The notes beneath the pieces are model-generated. The model ran no database searches. It was not told the origin of the DNA and worked only from the letters and a program-made list of their open reading frames with translations. From assembly GCF_037392515.1 (NCBI RefSeq), contig NC_090292.1, positions 47,667,747 through 47,731,746 of the forward strand: DNA of 64,000 nt, in the 5' to 3' direction. Position numbers and translations under genes: made by a program. Position 1 is the stretch's first letter. Each line of letters starts with the position of its first letter. Below are positions 21,270-32,187 of this stretch, in pieces. This DNA comes from Haliotis asinina. Lineage: Eukaryota; Mollusca; Gastropoda; Lepetellida; Haliotidae.

Positions 21270-21831
21270 TTGATATGTTCTGTAGATAGTTGTATTTTAA
21301 TGATTGGTAGTTTAAATTAGTAACTTAGATTGTTAGTGGCTGTACCCTCAAAGGGGGTTGAAGTATTGTAAAATTATTGTCCTCCTGAGAGGGTACGTAA
21401 GTCCAATACTCTCATAGTTAATTTAAATCTACTACTAGTTTTTAATCGTAGAATATTTGGTGTTTTAAGTAATGGCTAAATTTCAGGATAATCGCCAATA
21501 GCTGAGGGGATGGTGTAAATCCAGCTAGGGTTCATGCAGGTAGCAGAAGTAATGTAAGTCCCCATGGACCTTAGTATGGTGATCTACCTTCAGTTGTTGG
21601 CGATCTATAGCCCCGGTTTTATGTTGTATTGTCTTCTTTAATTCCAATGTTTTAACTTTCAATGCTAGTTTTATGTTCTGTGATACTCTAGTGTTTTTAC
21701 TGTCCTTCGCTGACAGGTTTTAATTTTTCTCTTTTCTCATCTTAACATTACTGTAACTTATATTGTTCTCGTCACGATATGGCTGCAATATTGCCGATGT
21801 GACGTTAAATATTAACTCACTAACTAACTAA

Positions 21832-21884
21832 CAGTTCAGAGTCAGTATAATGTGTCTTGGTGGGGTATTAACTGCTGAACTGTA
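21832..21884 (+). mobile_element. tRNA-derived SINE (third type), 3' continuation
   Basis: Directly after LINE C the body resumes with cagttcagagtcagtataat and gtcttggtggggtatt. Removing the LINE and one TSD copy joins this to the piece ending at 15746. Where the SINE stops is unclear because a tandem repeat follows. Confidence 0.6.
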
Positions 21885-22460
21885 CCCGACCTTGCAAGTT
21901 GACGCATTCTGTCTTGAAAGGCTACAATTTAAGTTTCCGACAAGCAAAAAGTCGCTGTCAGGGTATTTGCTGGCTTTTATTCAAATTCTAATAAAAGTTG
22001 AATTTATTTGCATAGTGTAGCAATATAGACAGTAGCCCATCTAAATTCAATCAATTCTTGGGTGAAAGCCAAGACACGGACAGACCCCGGCTAGCAACTT
22101 GACCCATTCTCTCCTTTGGTTTTCGACTTTGAAAGGTCACTTTCAGGGAACTAGCTGGATTTTGTTGAAATTTTATTAAAATTGGAATTTATTTGCATAG
22201 CAAAGCTGTACAAACACTAGATCATCTGAGTTTAATAAATTCTGGTGTGAATATCTATGACATGCACAGTACCCGTTCAACTTGACCCGTTCTTTGCAGA
22301 AATGCTACAATATTAGTCTTCGACAGTCAAAAGTCACTTTTAATGTACGTGCTATTTTTAGTTGAAAACCTACTGAGATTGGGATCTCTGTGCATAAGTA
22401 TTTTTAATCCCCTCGATATATTGTTCAAATTTGATGAACTTAAACAACCCGTGTCATTTG
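21885..22460 (+). repeat. Diverged tandem repeat, three units of about 180-200 bp
   Basis: Three successive blocks share the same landmarks: caagttgacgcattct / caacttgacccattct / caacttgacccgttct (near 21893, 22096 and 22279), then a cgac(a)g(c/t)aaaagtc(g/a)ct segment, a (t)tttattaaaattg-type segment and atttgcata. Divergence between units is high, so the array is old. No coding potential. Confidence 0.6.
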
Positions 22461-23012
22461 CTCTTTGAGTGTGTTATGCGAAGACGAAAAGTAAAGTGAT
22501 GATGGAAAACAATATCCTTGAAAATTCCTTTAAAATTTGAACAGCCATACCATCTAACATGAATGTCGGAAAATATATTTATGAATGATTATTCCTTCAA
22601 ACCGCTTAATTATATGTAATTAAACTTACACCACGAGTTAGGATATGAAATTTTCTACGTTTCTGTGTAATTTCAAGGACGTAGGTAAGTCCAGTGCATA
22701 TCTCTCACAACCGTCACTTTTTAAAGCATTCAGACGTAATTACATGTATTCTGAAGGAAATACGAAATACAGGATCCCATCTATTCCCAGACCTACATAT
22801 GTATATATATACACAATGAGGACACTGATTGGAAGTTGCGAGAGCACATCGGGGACTTGGAACTGCTTTTACTTTATGTAAACTGCAAACAATAAATCAA
22901 GTTTGTATGTTTGACGTGATTAAAATCTGATATATCATGCGATCCTTTTTTTCTCTTATTGAAGGTGGTGAAAAGAATCGTAGAAACAGATGCGCTGCAA
23001 TCGGCGGGTTTT

Positions 23013-23013
<1 letters not shown>

Positions 23014-23050
<37 letters not shown>

Positions 23051-23051
23051 G
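23014..23051 (+). repeat. (GTT)n microsatellite
   Basis: About twelve uninterrupted GTT units. The poly-Asn frame on the minus strand is an artefact. Confidence 0.95.
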
Positions 23052-24536
23052 CGAGGTTGAAGTGCTTCTGTCAATGCAGATAATGGCAGTAGATCAGGTA
23101 GATACTAAAACTGATACCTAGGATCCAACATCTTCAAATGCCATTTACTTCCGCTGAGATGTTACCTTTTCTCTCTTGCCTTCAAAACAGAAACATAAAA
23201 GAAAAGAAACAAGGAAACAACTTGGCATGCTGTTTTGCAGTTTACTTACTGAGTGCATATAATTGATTCAGATATCTCTTGAATGTTGACTGCCAGAATA
23301 GTAAAACAACTACACTTAAAACGTCACACAGCTGTAGTTATCAGAAATGCAAAATTAATCCTTTACTTGACCATGTTTGCTTCTCTAAATAAACTACAGG
23401 TTTTTCATTTTTCTTTACTTCAATTATTTCTTTTTTTCTGTACTTCAGTGTCAGTCCATTCAGGTAGTAAGCTAACTTGAGTTTTGGATACGTTAATTTG
23501 CTCTAGTTAGTGGTAGCATTGATACTGTCCAAAGAGCATGGGGCGTTGAGATACCTTTTTCCATGTGTATGTACAATGTGCAGGAACAAATGAACAACAG
23601 GTGTTCCATTCAGGGTTTTATGTATTAGCAGTCTGACATTTCCATAAATGTGTATAAATAACATTTTACTCTCAAAACTTGTTTGTTCTTACAACATGGC
23701 AGCAAAATTGTTACATCTGGACTGCTTATTCCTCCATCAGTTATGGAGGGTGTCCAAGAACACCTGGTGTCCCAGTGCACCACAATCATCTAAGAAGTAT
23801 GTTGCATCCAACGGCTGGTCTGTCTCAGCAGACGGGTTTACTCCAGTAATACAATAAGGTGTTGCTGTCATATACCGACAGACAGTGACATGAGTGACAA
23901 GTTCACTATTTATTCATTAAAATGGCTTCTGCTGCTGTCTCTTGTGGTTCACCAGTAGATAAAGAGAAGGTATTAAAAAATGAAATAACATAGGTTGAAG
24001 AGTTTGCTCCCTTGATGAGCTGTCAGTATGCAGTTCTCAGAGTGCTGGTCTAAACTATTTGAAGGCCAGCTCACTGCTCTACCAAGAAGGCAAGATCACT
24101 GTTGATAGGCATATAGTATAGTATATAGGCAATCGATGGGATAGGGATGGGCTTTTTTCATGTGTAATGTGTTTTACAAATTCATATACTGCTGGATATT
24201 TCTAGGTCAGCTACAAAAGATGTAAGTTTGCTTCTTTTATCACAAGAAACAGTTGTTTGTTTCATACTGTTTGTGTTTAATTTGTGAACGGAAGCTTGAA
24301 GAGACATGGTATGATGACATACAGTATGTTGAGGCTGAATAAAAGATGTGGAATGCTGCCTAAATATGTCACACATGTATTACAAACATCACTTGAGGGT
24401 GGTTATTCTGCTTCCACCAGCTGTATATGCAGTTTTAATTGTCATATAATCTCTCAGTATTGCTCCATACGGTTACAAAATGACCCATGCATTTTTTTAC
24501 TGAAGGGGCTTTTTGTCCAAACATTTCATGGAAGAA

Positions 24537-24840
24537 CACAGCAAGGGTAGAGTAAGATAACAGGGTGCATTCTTTAATATCAATCACTTGATTGTCTAGT
24601 CCACACATGATTATCTCAGTTCTGAACTAGAATATACCAAGGGCCAGAGTTGGGGTTTGTGTTAGGGTTAGGTACACTGCTGCATACATCATAGCAAGGG
24701 TAGAGTTACATCACAGGCCACTGTCTTTCACTCACCATATCAATCACTTGATTGTCTAGTTCACACCTGATTTTTTTCAGTTCTAAACCACAATATACCC
24801 AAGGCTAGGGTTTGTGTTAGTGCACAGGCAAACTGTAGAG
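24537..24840 (+). repeat. Two-unit tandem repeat (~160 bp unit)
   Basis: The block agcaagggtagagt, then atatcaatcacttgattgtc, tagtccacac, cagttctgaac and gggtttgtgttag at 24537-24665 is repeated in the same order at about 24698-24840 with scattered substitutions. Confidence 0.7.
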
Positions 24841-26496
24841 CAAATTGGTTGCGCACCATGGAGAAAATGACCAGTCGTCTTACATGTTAGCGAAGCGAGC
24901 AAACCCCACATTTCAAACACATTTCAAAACCCATGTTGAACAATTACTGACGTGAAATATATTTTATTCGACATTTCAAACACATCACAGTATATCAGAC
25001 TGTTCTTCAAGGGTCAAGTTCGATTTCAAGTTAAGTGTCTAGTCCACACCTGATTATTTGTGACTGCAAATAACCAAACAGTAATCTTAAGTGAAACTTG
25101 ACGTCGATTTAATCTGTAGGTTTGACTTAACTATACACTGAAAATATGGTGCATTCGAAAACTCGACTGAAGTTTCAACCACTGTTAAGTTACCTTAAAA
25201 CTTCTTTTACAGTTCAGACTGGAATAACAATAAATGTTTGTTTATTTGTATGGTTGTTTGTTTTCTGCACTCATTAATATGTCCGGTTATATTATGAAAG
25301 TAAGTATGTGAGTCTGGACCATACAATTCAGTGATAGAGATCATGAGCCAATCTACACAAGATGGACATAGTGGCTTGCATAATACAGACACAAACATGT
25401 TCCAGATTGTTCTTATAACCAGCAAGTGATGCTGGATGACTTCAAGACAATCACAACACTTGCATGGAACAGATATATTGAATGTGCATTTTCTTCAAAA
25501 GGTCAAATGGTGAAGTTGACTCTGAAAAGAGTCGAGATATATCAACGTGTGTGAGGATGTAGATGACAGTTTTTAAGAAGATAAAAGTAGTTACAAGATA
25601 ATCATTTTCTGGTGGTCAACTAGTCTTGAGAGTGATCATGCACACCACAGACCATACCATCCATATGGTGAATTGGTAATACAGAGTTGCTAAAGGGCTC
25701 CCATGTCTTCAAGGTGGTTTGTGTAGCATCAAAGAGAGTTGTGTGTGGTTTTGTATATGGTGGATGGTCTACGTAGGATGGATGGTCTACATAGTGTAAA
25801 TGATCACGACAGGGAGTATGGCCTACATGGGGTGGACGGTCTGCTTAACGCACTCTTCCAGTATCTTTGAGTTCAGGAACCAGGATCAGAGTGTGGCACC
25901 TGTATTGAATTTGAGGGTTGATGATATAAGGTAAGGGTGTTACACTTGCATAATATCTGAGGGTTAAGGAGCCAAGGTGTAAGGAACCAGAGTATGTGGT
26001 ACCCTTTTAGTAACCAAGGGGTATATACCCAGTGTACATGTGTCGCAACATAAGCATGGTTCAGGTAAACTGAATCTATAATAAAAATTAGCGTTTACTA
26101 AAATTATAATGTTTTTTTATGGGTTCGCATATTGGCTAATAGGTGTCGTTTGTGGTATCCATGTTAGCTACAGATATTAGTAAGATTATGCATCCATTAA
26201 ATTCACACTGTAAGATTACATATGATACCGTCATTATTCCAATCCGCACTGTAATCATTGTCATGACAGACAAGGACACACAGGCCAGAATGACATCATG
26301 TGTATTTGACATTCATATGTTCCCCTGGGAGGGGAATATATGGAACCTGTGGTATGGGTACAGTCCTTAACAAAGAAAATGATGTTACTAAGTACACTAC
26401 ATATTGATGGAGTGGAGTTCAGAAACAAAAGCATTGAAATATCTGTTTGGTGGCGTTTGGTGACCGTTAAAGTTAATCCCGTGAGTTGGGACAATA

Positions 26497-26745
26497 AGTG
26501 AGTGAGTTTACTTTTACCCCCCCCCCCCCCCTCCCCCCCCCCCCCCCCCCCACTGAGCAGTATTCCAGCTATATGGCGGCTGCCTGTAAATAATCGAGTC
26601 TGGACCAGGCAATCCAGTGATCAACAACACGATCGTCGATCTGAGAATCGATGACGTGTCAACCAAGTCTGACGACTTGCGAGTCTGGCGAGTCTGACCA
26701 CCCGATACCGTTAGTCACCACTTACGACAAGCACATTCGCTTCAC
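26497..26745 (-). mobile_element. SINE (tail-sharing type), minus strand, with poly-C tract
   Basis: It begins with the reversed (ACTC)n tail (agtgagtgagtttac) and continues through ccagctatatggcggc, aatcgagtctggaccagg, atccagtgatcaacaac and accacccgataccgttag, the reverse complement of the SINE at 30935-31203. The usual tail-proximal sequence is interrupted by a ~34 bp C-rich tract at 26517-26550. Confidence 0.8.
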
Positions 26746-27889
26746 AAGTTTAAAGCATACGAAGCTTCAAAGTTGTTTCACGTATTTCCAATTGTTACTA
26801 CATGTTTAATCCAGTGAGTGAGTGAGTTTTACGCTCGTTATTAGCAACATCACGGTGATGTGGAATTGGCCCCGTAAGCGTTTAACTGAACAACATGTGT
26901 TCGTTTAACATCTGGCTACATTTTGTCAATATCTGCCAGCACCTACAGGAGCTGAATCCGGGGCTGAATCCGGGGCTGTGGGTGAATCAAGCTGCGGAAG
27001 TTACTATCCTGTTGCCATGGTTTTCAAATATTTTGTTATTGTTGTATCTTCTCGATTTTCTGTGTCACTCAACAGATTTTATAGATACCGCTTGCTCCTT
27101 GTGAGGAGGTGTTTGCGAGGAGCTAACAGTCCATAAAATAGCCTTCATAGCAAAACCTTCATAATATATAATTAACTTGGCATTTGGTTTACTCCAAATT
27201 TTAAGTTGAAGTTTTGTCTTTCGAAAAGAATATCAGATATCGGAATTTAGCTCTTCGGTCAAGGATAAAGGATTGATGATCGCCACGACAATGACAAGCA
27301 TGTAATTTGTAATTTGTAAAAGTATTTCCAGTTGATCAGGTTAACGACCTTCTCTCTGATATATAAGTATATTTATTCATATATATTTGATAATTATATA
27401 TGAATGTTGCATGTTTCATGGTGACATGGTCAATTTCTATAGTTAGTTTTAAGGAAGATTGACCAAAAATCACCATGTTTGTTGTTGTTTTTTTTCTTTT
27501 TTCATTTTGTGTAATTTTTTGTACGAAGTGCAGTATTTGTGTGCAGCACAAGTGTATTTATTTCGAATATAGATATCTGCTCTACACTTGTTTGATTATG
27601 TCAAACGAATATTTTCTTGGGCAGCAGAAAAGTTCACCAAATAATGTTTTCCATTGTGGAAGCTTAATGTTATTGCCAACTGTATCGAAATCAAAATAAT
27701 GTTTGTAGTGTTTATGTTTCAGTTAAGGATATTTTATCTGCACTCGCTTTATCAATGCCAACCAAATGCTAAGAGTGTTGGCCTCTTGCAGAGGTAACCT
27801 TCTGGGGACCTCGAACAGACTGTCGTTATCGCCATATATCTGAAATGGACATAAACCAATCCAGTTTATGTAAAGTGATATCTCAACTA
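26746..27889. other. No gene; SINE tail remnant near 26815
   Basis: A short (GTGA)n-gttttacgctcg segment with agcaacatcacggtg at 26815-26865 looks like the tail of another SINE. The remainder shows no exon or recognised repeat. Confidence 0.4.
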
Positions 27890-28221
27890 TAAAACGAACA
27901 AATGCATACGTCTTTGCCGGTCTGCCCAGTGAGAATGTGACGTAGCACATTGGTGAAACCTGAAGAGACAGGTTCGTTTCCACACCCCACCATTCACTAA
28001 AAAGATCCTATAGCAGACTTTATTAGCATGTGTGTAGTTTGACAAATCTTGCCTGAACCTACCCGAAACTGAGTCTCTGTAATCTTGATGGAGAGAACCG
28101 ACGTGACATTTGGTGTGATCGAGGGACTGGAAGATGTCAGACTTCTTCCCCAATACCCACCAACAGCAGTATTGTAGAGGATGGTGTATGAGCGAGACCA
28201 CCAAAATGTTATATGAAACAC
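27890..28221 (-). CDS. Possible exon(s) of an immunoglobulin-like extracellular protein (weak)
   Basis: One minus-strand frame reads WSRSYTILYNTAVGGYWGR and then PSITPNVTSVLSIKITETQF followed by GSGKICQT. The last part resembles the E-F strands of an Ig domain (Leu-x-Ile run, then Gly and Cys). The frame stops near 27997, and a second frame with SPMCYVTFSLGRPAKTY overlaps to 27723. No confident splice sites were found. It may be a decayed exon. Confidence 0.25.
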
Positions 28222-29221
28222 GAATTTCCTGCGGCCCCTATCTTTCAGCTGTATTCCAGACCTGAAGAAGATGATTATTATTCACTACACATTATACAGC
28301 CAAAAACGGTGTCTATTGTTTCCATTAGTTCAAGATATGATTTTGGGTTGGTAACTGATGGCCATCCAGCGATGGGCATAATAATCAGTCTGTGAAACTA
28401 GGACTTGATGACATGCATAAACAAAGTCAGCAAGAATAACCACCTGCTTCTGTCTCTTATGACAAGCATGGTCGCTGAAATACAATTCCGTCATTTCTGA
28501 CCACGAGTATTGCCTGTTCTTCCCTTCCAGATTATTAACAGACTGAATTTAAATAAACATCTCATCTAGAGTAAATCATAATTCACTCAAGCCCGTTCTA
28601 GCAGTCCCAGCAAAGCCAAGCATTTACCGAAACCACCTACGCTCACAGCCTGGAAAGTCAACTGTCAAAACGTTGATAATTGTAACCTTCACAAAGACCT
28701 ACCAACTGACTCCATCTGCAACTACCTCTACGATAATCTCCGCACCAGTCGACAAGGGTTCAGGGAGAGGTGTGATGAACTCTCCCACTTGCTGTAACGA
28801 AGACAATGTTCAGGTTTGTGTTACATAACAACTAGACATGGGGCAGGGAGAGGCATCCAGCATAACCGCACCTGTTGTAAACAAGACAATGAGAAAGTGT
28901 ATGTTGAAAAACAACTTGAGGGGCGTGTAAGATATTAGGTAGAACTGAAGCAGTATGTGTAATTTTCAGTGCTTTATATCACAAAGCAAAGCATACTGTG
29001 CTATCTTTTGTGTCCTTGATTGATTGCTGCTAGATTGATGCATATTTATGGTAACTTTTTTGTATCGTCAGTCAGTGTATTTTACAATAGGTTCACACGT
29101 CAAACATGAAAGGGTGGATATGTTGAAGGGCATGCACTTAAATGTGTCACTTTACTGGGTCCATCCAGAGGGTTACCGAGTCAGTCCAAAGGGTCTGCAT
29201 GCACCGTCCTATGTCCAATGG
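28222..29221. other. No recognised gene or repeat
   Basis: A stretch at 28590-28797 stays open in one frame and contains LRTSRQGFRERCDELSHLL, which I do not recognise. Nothing else stands out. Confidence 0.35.
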
Positions 29222-29352
29222 TACGTTGTCATGGAAACATTTTCCTGACGTGGTCAGTAGGTAGGAGAATCCGGTGGGACAGGTGACAATCACGTTGGTC
29301 TGGTTCGTCATCACCGAGAGTGCATTCAGAACCCGGAAGTCGCTGCATGCAA
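29222..29352 (-). CDS. Possible exon of a secreted cysteine-containing (C-type-lectin-like?) protein (weak)
   Basis: A good acceptor (gttgtttctag on the minus strand) precedes 29352. The exon then encodes ACSDFRVLNALSVMTNQ followed by CPTGFSYLLTTSGKCFHDN in phase 1. The Cys-Pro-x-Gly-Phe-x-Tyr...Lys-Cys-Phe pattern resembles the start of C-type-lectin-like domains, but the downstream WND-type motifs are not seen. The donor is unclear, the frame ends at 29147, and the lower limit is approximate. Confidence 0.3.
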
Positions 29353-29454
29353 CTAGAAACAACACAGATTTCTCATCATGAAGGTAACCAGGATAAGAAT
29401 CACAATGTCTCCCCTCAAAATGCATACTAGGACAAAATCCTCCACAAAATCATT

Positions 29455-29757
29455 TTTTTCAAAATACGTGATAGAGGCCGAAGTCTTGCCAATAAGTCAG
29501 TTGAAGATATTGTGCCTGAACTGACATGTCAGGGTGTCATCGAATGAAAACGTTTCACCTTTTGAAAAGAAGACCGTGTGTTCTCATCAAACACATATCT
29601 ATTATCTTTCGACTCCCAGGTACTACCTAGTTCTATCAAAGTCGGGTGTTTTGCAATGCGTGTGGAACTGTTCATCCTGCAACCAACATGTTGTTTCATT
29701 TGTGAGAAGTTTTCCCATGAGAAAATGTCTTACAGGAATACGATTACCTGCTACAGA
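29455..29757 (+). pseudogene. Fragment of a diverged LINE ORF1
   Basis: In the plus strand the frame reads through DRGRSLANKSVEDIVPEL and CQGVIE, then NTYLLSFDSQVLPSSIKVG and a degenerate first knuckle (CCFICEKFSHEKMSYRN). This parallels copy C ORF1 (DKARCLCDMSEKDIALEL, NTYLLTFSRSSLPQSIKAG, CYKCQHFGHG). It has several stops, is not closer to any other copy here, and is cut at 29757 by the 3' tail of LINE copy G. Confidence 0.7.
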
Positions 29758-30124
29758 GTGAGTGGGTGAGTTCATATTTAACGTCACAACGGTAATATTT
29801 CAACCATATCGTGACGAGAACATTTAACACTGAAAAAGAATATATTTATATCATGAACACCTGTCAACTAAGGACAGTAAAAGAACTAGAATATCACAAA
29901 CGGAATTAAAACTAGCGTGGAAAGTTAAAACTAATGCCACTGTTCGTACAATACAATTTAAAAACGGGCTATAAATTGCCAACAACTGAAGGTCCCATAC
30001 TAGGGACCATGGGGACTTACAGTACCTTTGCTTCCTGCATGGACCCTAGCTGGATCTACACAATCCCTTCATATGTTAGCAATTGAGTCACATCGATTTT
30101 AGTTACTAATTCAGTCCTCCAAAA

Positions 30125-32187
30125 TTAAACTATTTATCTATTTACAGTTCAATTAACAAATCTAATTCCTTTAAAATGCAATAATTAAATGAGGGTTAAT
30201 ATTGCTAAAAACATCATTCATAGTTTGTGAATTAAAATACTGATTCCTTGTGATGGAATACTCAACACAGTCAAGCAGGATATGCTTGACTGTGATTCTT
30301 TCACCATAAGGGATACAAAACAGAGGATCCTCACCTTTTAACAGGTAGACATGAGTAAATCTAGTATGACCAATACGACATCGTCGTAAAATGACCCCTT
30401 CAAATCTGGACTGACGACCCAAGTAGGTGTAACCAATATACGGTTTTGTTTCATGTAATTTTTACGTACACTCTCAGGAGGACAATAGTTTTACGATACT
30501 TCAACCCCATTCGAGGATACAGCCACTAACAAGGACAGTTGCGAACTTAAACTTACAATAATAAAATATGTATCTACTTACAATTCAGTTTATAAATCTA
30601 ATTCTTTTAAAAATGCAATGATGAAATGAAAAGTTCTGTTATTTAAAAGAGCCTTCATAGTTTGGGAATTAAGATACTGATCCCTTGTGATGGAATACTC
30701 TACACAGTCAAGCAGGATATGCTTGACTGTGATTCTTTCATCACAACGGATACAAAACGGAGGATCGTCACCTTTATTTATGTGTATATCTTGTGTGGTC
30801 AGTGTGACATCGCCACATGATTACCTCTTCAAATCTGGACTGACAAGCCAAGTAGGTATAACCAACATAAGGTTTTTATAGCATGTAATTTATTTATGCC
30901 CACCTGGGTGTCCCACATCTTCTGCAGCACATCAGACCAGTGAAGCTCCCGTGGTAGAATAGGCCTTCAGCAACCCATGCTTGTCATAAAAGGCGACTCA
31001 GCTTGTCGTAAGAGGCGACTAACGGGATCGGGTGGTCAGGCTCGCTGACTTGGTTGACACATGTCATCGGTTCCCAATTGCGTAGATCGATGCTCATGTT
31101 GTTGGTCACTGGATTGTCTGGTCCAGACTCGATTATTTACAGACCGCGGCCATATAGCTGTAATATTGCTGAGTGCGGCGTAAAACTAAACTCACTCACT
31201 CACTCTGCAGCACATCACGGATAAAAGATCTAATGATGGCTTTATAATCCATGTATGGAATAAGAAGCGGTGTCACCGATTTGTTGAGTGCTGCTTTTTC
31301 AGCAAGGTCAGCCAATGTGTTACCAGAGATTCCTACATGGCTGGGTAACCAACAAAAGACGATGTCGTATTGGCCAGTGGCAAGATCATTACACAATTCA
31401 ATAATTAAAAGTGGATGTTTGCAAGAAAGAGAGTCTGAATTGATTATATATTGTTTACGTCTAGGGTGTCTTTGAATATATTTAAGAGCCGTTAGTATGA
31501 CGTTTGCTTCAGCTTTAAAAATAGAACTGTTATCTGGTAATCAAGAAGATGTTGTTCTGGATCCAATGACAGTGGCACAAGCTACTGCACCACCGTCCTT
31601 GGAACCATCTGTAAATAAGGCTTTGTAATTGCTATATTAATTTTTTAGTTAACTATATTCCTGTTTATATTGTAATTCATTAGTTTCTGATTTTGTAAAT
31701 GAAGTTAATGTTTGGTCGACTTGTGCGTACCCAATTGCCAAGGAGGAGAAGAAAGAATACGGGAGGGAGCTATGTTTTCCACCGCAATGCTGCCCACAGA
31801 CGGAAAGGGTTTAATTCTGTGCCCAAGAGGTGGAACAACAGAAGAGTTCTTGTCGTACAGATCCTCATAAAATGGATTAAAAACACAGTTATATGCAGGA
31901 TTACATTCATTAGAGTATAATTTAGTAATAAATTGCAAGGATAATTTTAAACGACGTTGTGTAAGGAATGGTTCATTGGCCTCAACATAAAGACTGTCTA
32001 TAAGTGAAGTTCAGAAAGACCTAAGACAAAGTTTTAGATCTTGATGGTGGACAGAATCTAATAGTTTAGGGTTGCTTTTGCAGCCTCCACCATATACAAT
32101 GGAGCCATAATCAAGTTTTGAACGGACCAGTGATTGATATAGGTGTAGGAGGGTAGGTTGATCCACTCCCCAGTTTGAGTTGGAAAC
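30125..32187 (-). pseudogene. LINE ORF2 C-terminal half, broken (copy G)
   Basis: Recognisable parts from high to low coordinates are LLHLYQSLVRSKLDYGSIVY, SNECNPAYNCVFNPFYEDLY, PPLGHRIKPF and SRILSSPPWQL, then RNase H with FCWLPSHVGISGNTLADLA, and the terminal SRFEGVILRRCRIGHTRF and VKHILLDCVEYSITRNQYF. Stops and frameshifts occur throughout, and the SINE splits the end of RNase H. Confidence 0.85.
30935..31203 (+). mobile_element. Intact SINE with 14 bp TSD; tail shared with the LINE
   Basis: This 269 bp element is inserted in LINE copy G and flanked by TCTGCAGCACATCA at 30921-30934 and 31204-31217. It begins gaccagtgaagctcccgtgg and ends gcggcgtaaaactaaactca plus (CTCA)n. The last ~50 bp (catatagctgtaatattgct, then gagtgcggcgtaaa) resemble the LINE 3' end (atatggctgcaatattgccg, then atgtgacgttaaa). 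No clear A/B box pair was confirmed at its head. Related copies lie at 8738/14547, 15265 and 26497. Confidence 0.92.

Larger units (their letters stand above)
15747..21831 (+). mobile_element. LINE copy C: full-length, TSD-flanked I-like non-LTR retrotransposon
   Basis: This is the reference copy. The 11 bp CAGTTCAGAGT occurs at 15736-15746 and 21832-21842 as the TSD, giving a 6085 bp element. Parts in order: 5' UTR 15747-16390, ORF1 16391-17635, ORF2 17632-21269, 3' UTR 21270-21831 ending attaactcactaactaacta. A single copy of each ORF plus RNase H and a C-terminal CCHC places it in the I-like group; clade-level naming needs a tree. ORF1 is open and ORF2 carries at least one nonsense and three frameshift mutations. 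Confidence 0.95.
22461..26496. other. Long gene-poor stretch with simple and tandem repeats
   Basis: I see no convincing exon on either strand over about 4 kb. It contains a (GTT)n tract (23014-23051), a two-unit tandem repeat (24537-24840) and loosely repetitive ggatggtctac motifs near 25765-25845. It could be intron or intergenic. Confidence 0.5.
29758..32187 (-). mobile_element. LINE copy G: 3' part with duplicated C-terminus, carrying a SINE
   Basis: The 3' tail is at 29758. Going upward the copy has the 3' UTR, an ORF2 C-terminus (30171-30422), a second 3' UTR start and C-terminus (30470-30900), RNase H (31200-31640) and part of the RT thumb region up to 32187, where it meets the 5' end of copy D head-on. 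A SINE interrupts it at 30935-31203. The duplicated 3' structure has the same joint as copy B. No TSD was identified. Confidence 0.85.

Noticed and set aside
25765..25860. Loose ggatggtctac repeats
   Set aside because: Unit length and spacing are too irregular to define a repeat.
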